Under the pieces are notes generated by a model. It saw only the letters and a list, made by a program, of their open reading frames with translations, was not told the origin of the DNA and did not search any database. Made by a program: the position numbers and the translations under genes. A stretch of 64,000 nt of DNA from Planctomycetaceae bacterium (GTDB lineage Bacteria > Planctomycetota > Planctomycetia > Planctomycetales > Planctomycetaceae), in contig CP051247.1 in NCBI GenBank assembly GCA_017795105.1, positions 62,001 through 126,000 of the forward strand. Direction: 5' to 3'. Shown here in pieces: positions 18,741 through 29,366 of this stretch (within the stretch, counting starts at the first letter, position 1; the number at the start of each line of letters is the position of its first letter).

Positions 18741-21700
18741 TTAGTCGACGTAAAGGAACTCGTTGGAGTTGAGCAGCGTCTGACAGAAGTTGATCAGCAC
18801 CTGTTGACTCGGCGTCTTTCCTTCAGCGACTCCACTCCGGTTGCGATGGAGTTCCTCGAGCTGTTGAGCAACGAAGGTCAGTGCCAGCTGCCGCTCTTCA
18901 GGGGACGGCTCCCGGAGGTAAGCCAGCTCCCAGGCAGTCAGAATCTGAGCCGGAAGTTTGTCGTAGCTGTCGGCCTCCACCGGTCCGTGAAAGTTCCGCT
19001 CGGAGTCGAATACGGTCTCTCCGTCAGCATGTTTCAACGTCGCGGTCACGGTCCAATTGAATGAGTCGGAGTTCTCGTCTTTCTGGCAATCGGTAATGAA
19101 ATCGATCGTCTCTCCGGGCTGCACGCTGACAGAGTGGACGTTGGTCGACACGTTGCCGTGCTTGATCCGCCATTCGCCGAGCAGTCCCGAATTCGACGAA
19201 ACAACGAGACCACGGACCCCATCGCCGTTCTCGCTCCCGTGTGAAAGTGATCCCGTGATGGACAGTTGGCCGTCGTCGTGAATTCGCAGGCGGCGAATCG
19301 CGGCAAACTTCGGATTGCCCGGATGCCCACCGGTATTGGTGAGGAACACCCAGCCGATGGTCGGATCGGGACGTTTTTCGCCTCCCTGCCACAAGCTTCC
19401 GGTCCAGTGGGGCAGGGGAGTGAACTCGCGAGTCTTTCCGCTGGCTTCATCAAACTGGCCATGGCCGAAGGCCCATGGCTCCTCGGCTGGCTCCGGAAGA
19501 ACGGGCAGTGTCGAGGCAACGTGTGGCTCAATCGACTTTGATTGGTTTGTGGCTCGCGCCGCCAGCAGTTCGGCCTGGGCGAGAGTAAACTCTCCATTCA
19601 TGAGCATCAGTGACTGTGTCGCGACGGTGGAGACTGGGCGTCGTTCGCAGTTGATGTCCATTACGGGGGCATCGAACATCTGCAGCATGGCGACCGGCTG
19701 AGTGCGACGAACCTCGATGTACAGGCTGCGGCGTTTCTGCGGCCCATCGACAATGATCTGGCCGGTCTCATCTTCCTTAATCTCCGCAGGCGGACCGAAC
19801 AGTGTCCGATCGAGAGAGTCTGAAGCTGTCAGCATGCGGTCACGCAATACCTCGGCTTCGAGCCGCTGCAGAGACTTCCGCCAGTAAAAGCGGTTTTCCG
19901 GATCGATCTGGCTCATCTGCGAATCGGGATAGCTTGTTTGACGCCACGCCGTGGAATTAAGAATGAGACGATGCAGCTGCTTCAGGCTCCAGCCTTTGTT
20001 CATAAACTCGACGGCGAGCCAGTCCAGCAGTTTCGGATGCGTGGGCGAATCGCCAAGCTTACCGAAATCACCCGGCGTCGAAACAAGACCGGTGCCGAAG
20101 TGGTGCATCCACATCCGATTGACCAGCACACGTGGCGTGAGCGGATTCTCGGGATTCGTCAGCCACTTCGCATAGGCGAGTCGGCGTCCGGTTGTTGGAA
20201 TCGATTCCTCATTGACGGGAAATTGAAGACTTCCGGCATCAGGCAGGGCAATCGTTAACGCAGCGGGCTCAACAGGCTGCTTCGGTTGCTGATGATCGCC
20301 GCGGTGAAACAATTTCGCCAGTGGAGCATGCCCCGGCGTCTCCCGTAGAACGCGAATGAATTCTTCCTTCGGCTTCTTCGCGCGAATTTCGGCGATCTTC
20401 TTATCGTAGCTCTTCAGGTCTTCGGCGGCGTCGGGCAGATACTGATAGAGCACGCCTGGCGAAATCTTCACGCTCGGGTTCTTATCGAGGAGCTGTGTCT
20501 GCTCGGGCGTCCGTTCTTTCTCCGGAGTCTCGTAAGCAGTTCGCAGTTGCCTCCGCAGTGGTTCTTCGTACTTCTCCAACTCTTTCTGAAGAGCCTGCTC
20601 CATGTACTCTTTCTGCTTTGCGGTGCGTTCCTCCGCCAGCTTTTTGGCTTCCTCTTCAACTTCCGCTGCTTTCTCACGGTCCGCAGCCGTGTAGAGAGAG
20701 ATGCGGCGCTGAGGAGGCGTCTGCCACTTCTGCCAGTCAAGGGCTGGCTCGAAGACGGCTCTCATCGCGTAGTAGTCAATCTGCGAGATCGGATCGTAGC
20801 GATGGTCGTGGCACTGGGCACAGGCGACACTCATTCCGAGCAGGGAGGAGCTGACAATCTTGATGGTGTCGGAAACGACCTTGTTCCGGGCTTCGGCTGA
20901 GTTGTCGCCCGAACCGGTTCCGTCAGCAGCCATCCGCAGAAAACCGGTTGCGGTGAGAAGTTCAATCTGCTGCCCTGTCAGGTCTCCCTGTAACGGCCCG
21001 GCCAGTTCATCGCCGGCGAGCTGTTCGGTGATAAACTGATCGAACGGTTTGTCGGCGTTCAGCGAGCGAATAATGTAATCCCGATACTTCCAGGCCCAGG
21101 GACGCTCTTCGTCCTTAACCGTATTCCCCTCCGAGTCGGCATACCCGGCAACGTCCAGCCAGTGACGTGCCCAGCGTTCGCCATAGTGGGACGAATCGAG
21201 CACGGCGTCGACGAGCTGTTCGTACCAGTTCTCATCGGTCAGCGTCATCCAGCGGTTGAACTCTTCCTGCGTGGGCGGCAGCCCGGTGAGATCGAAATAG
21301 ACTCGCTTAATGAGCGTGCCGCGATCGGCATCGGGGGAGAACTGCAGGCCTTCGGGCATCGCGGCTCGCAGCAGGGCATCGATTGGCGTGCGGATGCGTT
21401 CGGCTTCCGGGAACTCCGGGACTTCAGGGCGTTCGATCGGCTGGAAGGCCCAGTAGCTGCGTTCCTCGAGCGTGATCGGAATGCCGGGGCCGAGCGTTTC
21501 TGGTTCCGGACGAAGTGTCTTTGCTCCCTGGGCGATCCACTGTTCCAGGATCTGTACCTGTTCTTCTGGAACATGGGCTTCGCCGGGAGGCATTTCTCCG
21601 TTCTTGACGCGATCCAACAGATAACTGGCTTCAGGAGAGCCAGGTTCAATAGCCGGACCGGAATCGCCGCCTTTCGTGAGAAAGCGGACGAGCCTGAGGT

Positions 21701-21884
21701 CGAGCGAACCGTCGAGTTCTTCAGCTGCACCGTGACAGTCGAAGCAGAACTCCCGGAAGATTGGCTGGATGTCGCGTTCGAATCGCAAATCGGACGGATG
21801 GCCTTCCGCAGCAGAACTGGTTGCGGTCAGACTCGGAATCGTCGAAGCCAATAGAACTACGGTTGTCGCCAGGCGAGCAATCAT
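18741..21884 (-). CDS. PSCyt1-DUF1549-DUF1553 protein
   Basis: 1047 residues with a signal peptide (ATTVVLLASTIPSLTATSSAAEG). The PSCyt1 domain at ~30-125 has the CFDCHG haem motif and MPPGEAHVPEEQ. DUF1549 includes VYFDLTGLPPTQEEFNRW, ERWARHWLDVAGYADSEG and CAQCHDHRYDPISQIDYY. A long charged, probably coiled segment (~400-500) separates it from DUF1553 (PRVLVNRMWMHHFGTGLVSTPGDFG). A C-terminal region ~800-950 is an extra sandwich-like insertion that splits DUF1553 from its usual end. It leads the operon with the DUF1501 gene. Confidence 0.92.
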   Translation of the reverse strand: MIARLATTVVLLASTIPSLTATSSAAEGHPSDLRFERDIQPIFREFCFDCHGAAEELDGSLDLRLVRFLTKGGDSGPAIEPGSPEASYLLDRVKNGEMPPGEAHVPEEQVQILEQWIAQGAKTLRPEPETLGPGIPITLEERSYWAFQPIERPEVPEFPEAERIRTPIDALLRAAMPEGLQFSPDADRGTLIKRVYFDLTGLPPTQEEFNRWMTLTDENWYEQLVDAVLDSSHYGERWARHWLDVAGYADSEGNTVKDEERPWAWKYRDYIIRSLNADKPFDQFITEQLAGDELAGPLQGDLTGQQIELLTATGFLRMAADGTGSGDNSAEARNKVVSDTIKIVSSSLLGMSVACAQCHDHRYDPISQIDYYAMRAVFEPALDWQKWQTPPQRRISLYTAADREKAAEVEEEAKKLAEERTAKQKEYMEQALQKELEKYEEPLRRQLRTAYETPEKERTPEQTQLLDKNPSVKISPGVLYQYLPDAAEDLKSYDKKIAEIRAKKPKEEFIRVLRETPGHAPLAKLFHRGDHQQPKQPVEPAALTIALPDAGSLQFPVNEESIPTTGRRLAYAKWLTNPENPLTPRVLVNRMWMHHFGTGLVSTPGDFGKLGDSPTHPKLLDWLAVEFMNKGWSLKQLHRLILNSTAWRQTSYPDSQMSQIDPENRFYWRKSLQRLEAEVLRDRMLTASDSLDRTLFGPPAEIKEDETGQIIVDGPQKRRSLYIEVRRTQPVAMLQMFDAPVMDINCERRPVSTVATQSLMLMNGEFTLAQAELLAARATNQSKSIEPHVASTLPVLPEPAEEPWAFGHGQFDEASGKTREFTPLPHWTGSLWQGGEKRPDPTIGWVFLTNTGGHPGNPKFAAIRRLRIHDDGQLSITGSLSHGSENGDGVRGLVVSSNSGLLGEWRIKHGNVSTNVHSVSVQPGETIDFITDCQKDENSDSFNWTVTATLKHADGETVFDSERNFHGPVEADSYDKLPAQILTAWELAYLREPSPEERQLALTFVAQQLEELHRNRSGVAEGKTPSQQVLINFCQTLLNSNEFLYVD

Positions 21885-22040
21885 TGCGATCTCTTTGTTC
21901 GTGTCTCAGCTTCGGAGCGAAGCGGGGCACGAGTCAGGCAGGAGTGTGGGGAGAGAGTTCAACAGTCGTTGATGTATTATGGCGTGTCACGAGGCGGCCA
22001 CTCAATGGCAGTTCGGAAGAATAGAGCTTCTGAACGAAAA

Positions 22041-23483
22041 TCAGCTGTCCACCTCCTCAAGTTCCGCCAGCATCTCCAATAGAGTCGCGATCAGGATCTC
22101 AGAGGCATCTTCCTGAACAACATTGGTGCCGAGCCAGGTCTCGTAGCCGCCGAGTCGATGCTGGTCTGGAGTTGGCAGATATCCGTGGCGTCCATTGGCC
22201 AGACCTATCACCATCGTCTGCGGAAGCGGACTTCGATCTTTCAGTTCCAGGCCGATCTCGACGAACGTTTCGAAAGGAATCCCGCACACGGCCAGATCAC
22301 CGATCCGGATCGCCTGTACCTGCACGGTCAACGTGTCATCTTCCCGCTCGGCGGCGCGGACAGTTTGTCGCGCATAGTTCTGAGCCAGTCGTGGCAGCTT
22401 TTCAATCTCGGACTTGTCCTTAATCGCGAGAACCACGCGGGCCCGGGCGACATCGTCCTCACTGGGCCGTCGATACTTCAGCACCACATCCCGCTGCAGC
22501 ATTCCGATTGGCGCATCGGTATGGAAATCGTCGATCTTCTGGTAGGCGAACCACGATGCATCCGCTGCCTTTTGGGCGACGATACGAATCTGTTCGAACG
22601 GCTCGCGCGGAGGTCGTGTAACAGTGAAAGGAATGTTGTTGATATCTCCTGAGGTCCCGTTTGACATCATTGCCACGAAGTTGTCGCCAGCTTTCAGGCG
22701 CGACGGCATGAGCCGGGAGAACTCCCCGAAGTAATCGGCTGAGAGCTGCCCGCCTGGGCTTCCCCCGACATAGTGCAGCGAGTAGTTGGCGAACAACGCC
22801 AGTGGTTTCCGTTTAGCATCGCGGACAGCAATGATACTGATATCCGGATCAGTCGGACCGGCCGGGCGATCGAGCACATCAGGACTGCGACCGGGGTTCA
22901 TCTTAACGATGTCCATCTTGCCGAACGGATTGGGAGGCATCTTCCCGGGCTTCAAGAACCAACGGCGATTAAAGACTTCTTCCGGAAGAGGATGAGCCGC
23001 TGCTCCCACCGAACACGGCTGTAGACCGGCATGGGCATCGATGATCGACTGCGCCACCCCATCGACAAGCTGCTTGCGAAACGCGACTTCCGGAGCAGGT
23101 CCTTCTTTCACGTTCGACGGCGGACCGGTGTGCGTATGCGTCGAGCAGACAAGCATGTTCTGCTGTGGAATGCCCGTCTTCTCAGCCGCGATCGCCTTGG
23201 CTTCATCGAGTACTTCGGGCGAGGCTCCGAGACTGTCGAGCACGACCATCGCCAGCGTGGTGTCGTCGTCGGAGAAGACGAGAGCCCGCGCGAAGAACTG
23301 GTCGTGAGCCTTCTCGGCGTACTTGGCGTTGAAGCCTCCCGGCATGCGGATGGGATACTGTTTTGGGGTGATATCGACCGCAGCCGCGCCCGCCTTCAGT
23401 ACAACCGGCTTTGTTTCGGCCCCGTCCGATGGGCACGCCGAGGAACACGAGACGACGAAAACAAGCAGCATCAGCAAACGCAT
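22041..23483 (-). CDS. Exported neutral/alkaline ceramidase-like protein
   Basis: 480 residues. The start at 23483 follows GAGAGG and opens a signal peptide (LLMLLVFVVSCSSACPSDGA) that may be a lipoprotein type. The body matches the neutral/alkaline non-lysosomal ceramidase N-terminal domain: GAAAVDITPKQYPIRMPGG, HDQFFARALVFSDDDTTLAMVVLDSLG and the metal-binding CSTHTHTGPPSN. LFANYSLHYVGGSPGGQLSADYFGEF supplies the second ligand region. The ceramidase C-terminal domain appears to be missing. Planctomycetes carry many such copies and the real substrate is uncertain; amide hydrolysis is the family reaction. Confidence 0.83.
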   Translation of the reverse strand: MRLLMLLVFVVSCSSACPSDGAETKPVVLKAGAAAVDITPKQYPIRMPGGFNAKYAEKAHDQFFARALVFSDDDTTLAMVVLDSLGASPEVLDEAKAIAAEKTGIPQQNMLVCSTHTHTGPPSNVKEGPAPEVAFRKQLVDGVAQSIIDAHAGLQPCSVGAAAHPLPEEVFNRRWFLKPGKMPPNPFGKMDIVKMNPGRSPDVLDRPAGPTDPDISIIAVRDAKRKPLALFANYSLHYVGGSPGGQLSADYFGEFSRLMPSRLKAGDNFVAMMSNGTSGDINNIPFTVTRPPREPFEQIRIVAQKAADASWFAYQKIDDFHTDAPIGMLQRDVVLKYRRPSEDDVARARVVLAIKDKSEIEKLPRLAQNYARQTVRAAEREDDTLTVQVQAIRIGDLAVCGIPFETFVEIGLELKDRSPLPQTMVIGLANGRHGYLPTPDQHRLGGYETWLGTNVVQEDASEILIATLLEMLAELEEVDS

Positions 23484-23616
23484 CACGGCGACCTCTCTGC
23501 CAGAGATTTTGATCCCACTTACCGGCAGGCCACTCATCAGCCTGCGTCGATATGAGTAAGGAAGTGGCGCACAGAAATCAACTGAGCGAAGGAAAGTCGC
23601 CGTGTGAACCGAGAGT

Positions 23617-24942
23617 CTACTTCTGGATCGGCAGCGTCAACTGCATCGGTTTCGAGTTGCGAATGAGATTGATTCGAACACGATCCCCGGCCTTCTTAGA
23701 GGTCGCGACGTACGTGAGGAGTTCCTGTTCGGTACTCAGATCTTTCTGACCGTCGTAAGCGACAATAATGTCTCCCTCGCGGAAACCGACTCGCTTCGCC
23801 GTTCCGTGAGGTCCGTACTGTCCGACGCGGCGAACACGAAGAGCCATATCACTCCCGTTGACTCCACTCTCGCGACGTTCGTTGTCCGCAAGTGTTTCGA
23901 GGACCATCCCTCCGGCTGCAATACGCCGCAGCCCCCAGGTGGTCACCCGCCAGGAAAGATCGCCAGCTCGTCGCCAGTCCTTCGCGACAGATAGGTTAAG
24001 GCTTTTCTGCACCCCGTTCCTATTCACGGATATCGGAACCGCACCCCCATCCGGATCGATGTTGTGCAGCACCCACTGGATATCGGCGATGGAGAGAATC
24101 GGCTGACCATTGAACGATTCTATCACGTCTCCGTCCTGAAGCCCCGCCCTCGCAGCCGCCGAACCGGAGAGCACTTCGCGAACGGTCGACTTCTTGTCGG
24201 GATTCATCACGAGGCCGACAACTTTCGGATGCGGATACGGCCAGAGGACCTTATCAGGAATCGGCTTGCCCGAGCCCCAGTAGAATTCCCGCTGGGCATC
24301 GCCGATCTGATGGCAGTGAATGCAGCTCTTGACCACGTCGCCGGAATAGTTGAGGCGGTCGGTATACTTGTCTTTCAGTGAGGGATACTTTTCCGGCGAC
24401 GAGACCTCCAACGGCTGGCCTGTCTTTCCTGCCAGCGACTGCTTCACCTCGCGATACCGGGAATGCAAATCGAGAGCGCCCTGCAGCGCTTCCGCCAGAC
24501 CTTCGAGCGAGACATCGCCCACCCAGTCGGTGCGATGCGATCGCGTCCCGAAACGACCGTAGATTGTCTTGTCGGCATTCAGAAAGAAGACGGCGAACGA
24601 CTGATCGGTATCGTACTGAAACAGATTCAGGTCGAGGCCGTTGGTCGATACCTGTCGGGCGCAGACGAACTGCTCGAGCAGCGGACGGATGACCGGATCG
24701 GTATCAACGAGTTCATCGTCCAGCTTCACGCACTCATGACAGGGCAGGCACCGAAGCACCACGACGATCGGTTTCCCTGTCCGTTTCGCTTCGGCAAATG
24801 CCGCCGGCAGGTCGTTGTAAATCCAGAAGCCTTCCGCTTCGACCTTGGCTTTATCACCCCGGACGATTTCTTCGCGGGTTTGCGCCAGAGCGGGAGCAGT
24901 CAGCGCGCACAGTAGAGCACAGAAGAGAAGTGGTCTGAGCAC
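23617..24942 (-). CDS. Exported thioredoxin-like protein with CxxCH motif and two PDZ domains
   Basis: 441 residues read from a GTG at 24942. This start has AAGGA eight bases upstream and opens directly into a signal peptide (LRPLLFCALLCALTAPALAQ); the open frame extends further but without a plausible start. Residues ~25-165 are thioredoxin-like with L-P-C-H-E-C replacing the usual CxxC. A CIHCHQIGD haem-type motif follows near ~220. Two PDZ domains follow (SAAARAGLQDGDVIESFNGQPI and AKRVGFREGDIIVAYDGQKDL). The combination suggests a periplasmic redox or protein-quality factor. Function is inferred only. Confidence 0.8.
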   Translation of the reverse strand: MLRPLLFCALLCALTAPALAQTREEIVRGDKAKVEAEGFWIYNDLPAAFAEAKRTGKPIVVVLRCLPCHECVKLDDELVDTDPVIRPLLEQFVCARQVSTNGLDLNLFQYDTDQSFAVFFLNADKTIYGRFGTRSHRTDWVGDVSLEGLAEALQGALDLHSRYREVKQSLAGKTGQPLEVSSPEKYPSLKDKYTDRLNYSGDVVKSCIHCHQIGDAQREFYWGSGKPIPDKVLWPYPHPKVVGLVMNPDKKSTVREVLSGSAAARAGLQDGDVIESFNGQPILSIADIQWVLHNIDPDGGAVPISVNRNGVQKSLNLSVAKDWRRAGDLSWRVTTWGLRRIAAGGMVLETLADNERRESGVNGSDMALRVRRVGQYGPHGTAKRVGFREGDIIVAYDGQKDLSTEQELLTYVATSKKAGDRVRINLIRNSKPMQLTLPIQK

Positions 24943-25152
24943 AGCAGGAGTCCTTGGAACGGGACAGTGAAGGGAGTGACAGAACGTCCCCAATCTACCA
25001 GACCGGCTGTCGCTCTGCCAAGAAACAGGCATGAGTTTTGACGTTCGATCGGACTGCACTGGTTTCGCTCCGGACGAACGACTAAAGTGAACCCATCAAC
25101 CAACAGCGTTATGTCCCAGCCTCCTTACGCCCCGACTCCTTCCTGAACCCGC

Positions 25153-27890
25153 ATGCCCAAATACCTCGGACTGCTGATTCTGTCGATCCTCGCTGTGCCG
25201 GGGAATCTTCGCGCCGAGCCGATCGATTTCGTTCGCGATGTTCGACCGATCTTTGAGGCCCACTGTTACGACTGCCACAGTGGAGAAGAAGCCGAGTCAG
25301 GGCTGCGGCTCGACGTGAAATCGGCCGCCTTCAAAGGGGGCGACAATCACGGGCCTGATATCGTTGCCGGCAAGCCGGATGAAAGCCCGCTGATTCATTT
25401 CGTTCGTACCGACAACGAAGACGAGCTGATGCCGCCGGGCGAACGACTGCCGGAAGACGACATTGCGACCCTGACACGATGGATCGTCGAGGGGGCTGTC
25501 TGGCCAGACGGAGTCGATACGGTCGAGCTGGCTGATCGGATGGACCACTGGAGTTTCAAGCCCGTGCAGGCGGACGAGGATGCCGAGCTGACGATCGATG
25601 ACTTTGTCGATCGGCGGTTGAATGAGGCAGGGTTGAATCGAGCCGCCCCCGCGACACATGTCGAATGGCTGCGGCGGGTGACATTCGACATGACGGGGTT
25701 ACCGCCGACTCCGGAGGAAGTGGCCGAGTTTAGGAAACATCCTGACTACGAAGCGGTCGTAGAACGCCTGCTTGCGTCCCCCCGTTACGGAGAACGCTGG
25801 GCTCAGCACTGGCTCGATGTTGTTCGTTATGCCGATACGCACGGCTTTGAAGTCAACACCGAACGCCCCAATGCCTGGCCCTACCGCGACTATGTGATTC
25901 AGGCGTTCAATGAAGACGTGCCCTATGATCGCTTCATCCGCGAGCAGATCGTTGGCGATGCTCTTGGTGAAGATGCCGCTACCGGTTTTCTGGTTACCGC
26001 CTCGGTTCTGTTGCCCGGACAGATTGGCAAGGACGAGCCGTCGAAAAGACTGGCCCGGCAGGACTCTCTCGACGAGATTGTCAACAACATCGGACAAACG
26101 TTTCTCGGGCTGAGCATCGGTTGTGCCCGCTGCCACGATCATAAGTTCGATCCAATCAGCGCCCGCGACTACTACGCCATGCAGGCCTTTGTCGCCGGTG
26201 TAGAGTACGCCGACCGGCCGCTGAATACGCCGGAAGCTCAAAAACAACGTCGCGAGTTGGCGAAACTTAAAACGCGTTTGAAAGAGGTGGAAGCAGAACT
26301 CGCCGCGTTCACTCCCTTTGTTGGCAACGGAGCGGAACGCCCGATGGTCAATGCCCGGACGAATGTCGAACGCATCCGTCCAACCTCTGCGAAGCGGCTC
26401 CGCTTCACGGTGCTGGCGACCAACCGCCTCGAGCCGTGTATCGATGAGCTGGAAGTCTTCGATCCCGACGGAAACAATGTCGCTCTCGCTTCGAGCGGAA
26501 CGAAAGTGACTGCGTCCGGCGAGATTCAGGTGGCGAACCGTCACGATCTGACCTACCTCAACGATGGCACGTATGGGAATTCCAGCAGCTGGATGTCGAA
26601 CGAGAAGGGGGGCGGCTGGGTCATTCTGGAGTTCCCTGCCGATGTGGTTGTCGATCGCGTTGTCTGGGGCCGGGATCGCCTCGGAAAATACGACGATCGG
26701 CTGGCGATCGACTATCGGATCGAGATCGATCCTGGCGATGGAACCTGGGTACCGATCGCTGATGCGAGCGATCGACGGAAGTTCGACGATGCGGCGAAGA
26801 CACCGCCCTTTTCTACGGACGGTCTGCCGGTGGAAGAACAGATTGCCGCGAAAGCGCTTCTTGAAGAAGAGCAGCAGCTGAAGAAGCGGATCGCCTCGTC
26901 AGAAGGCGCGCAGTTGGTGTTTGCCGGCAAGTTCCGCGAACCCGACACAATTTACCTGTTGAATCGCGGCGATCCCGAGCAACCCGGTGACGTGGTCCCG
27001 GCTGCGGTTCTGAGTTCCTTCGACTCTCTCGAACTTCCCGTCGATGCAGCCGAGCAGAAGCGGCGGATGGCGCTCGCCGACTGGATCGCACGCCCTGACA
27101 ATCCGTTGACAGCCCGCGTGATGGTTAATCGAATCTGGCAGGGACACTTCGGTATCGGGCTGGTCGAAACTTCAAGTGATTTCGGTCGTAGTGGTGCGAC
27201 ACCGACTCATCCGGAACTGCTCGACTGGCTCGCGACGAAGTTTGTGGAGAACGACTGGAGTATCAAGCAGATGCATCGGCTGATTGTACTCAGTCAGACG
27301 TATCGGCAATCCTCGGCGGTCGACGATCCCGCAGCCGTCGCTCAGGACGCTGATGTCCGACTCCTCTGGCGATTCCCTTCACGACGCCTCGAAGGCGAAG
27401 CGATTCGCGATTCGATGCTGGCCGTCAGTGGGGAGCTCAATCTCAAGATGTACGGCCGCGGATACAATCTCTTTGACAAACGGGGCGGCCTGACTGGGTT
27501 TGAACCCGTCGAGACATTCAAGATCGACGGACTGCGACGGATGATTTATGCGCATAAAGTTCGCCGGGAACGGGAAGCGGTCTTCGGAGCCTTTGACTGT
27601 CCGGATGGTGGGCAAAGTGCAGCCCGGCGACGGGAGAGCACGACTCCTATCCAAGCCTTGAATCTGTTCAACAGCAAGTTCACGCTCGACCGAGCCGATG
27701 CGATGGCTGACCGTGTGCAGAAGGAAGTCGGCGAAGACGTTCAGGATCAGATCGTCCGCTGCTACGAACTGGCATTCGCCCGCACCCCCGAGGCTATTGA
27801 ACTCGCCGATGCCGAAGAGGTTGTTCTTGAATACGGCTTGCCTGTTCTGTGCCGCGTTCTTTTTAACTGCAATGAATTTCTGGTGATGCC

Positions 27891-27894
<4 letters not shown>
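25153..27894 (+). CDS. PSCyt1-DUF1549-DUF1553 protein with an internal discoidin-like insertion
   Basis: 913 residues with a short signal peptide. PSCyt1 covers ~22-120 (CYDCHSGEE, LMPPGERLPEDDIATL). DUF1549 contains VTFDMTGLPPTPEEV, ERWAQHWLDVVRYADTHG and CARCHDHKFDPISARDYYAMQ. A region at ~410-560 (RFTVLATNRLEPCIDELEVFDPDGNNVAL, GWVILEFPADVVVDRVVWGRD) looks like an F5/8 type C (discoidin) carbohydrate-binding module. DUF1553 follows (ARVMVNRIWQGHFGIGLVETSSDFG). It is first in a four-gene operon, overlapping the next gene by ATGA. Confidence 0.92.
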
Positions 27895-29365
<1,471 letters not shown>

Positions 29366-29366
<1 letters not shown>

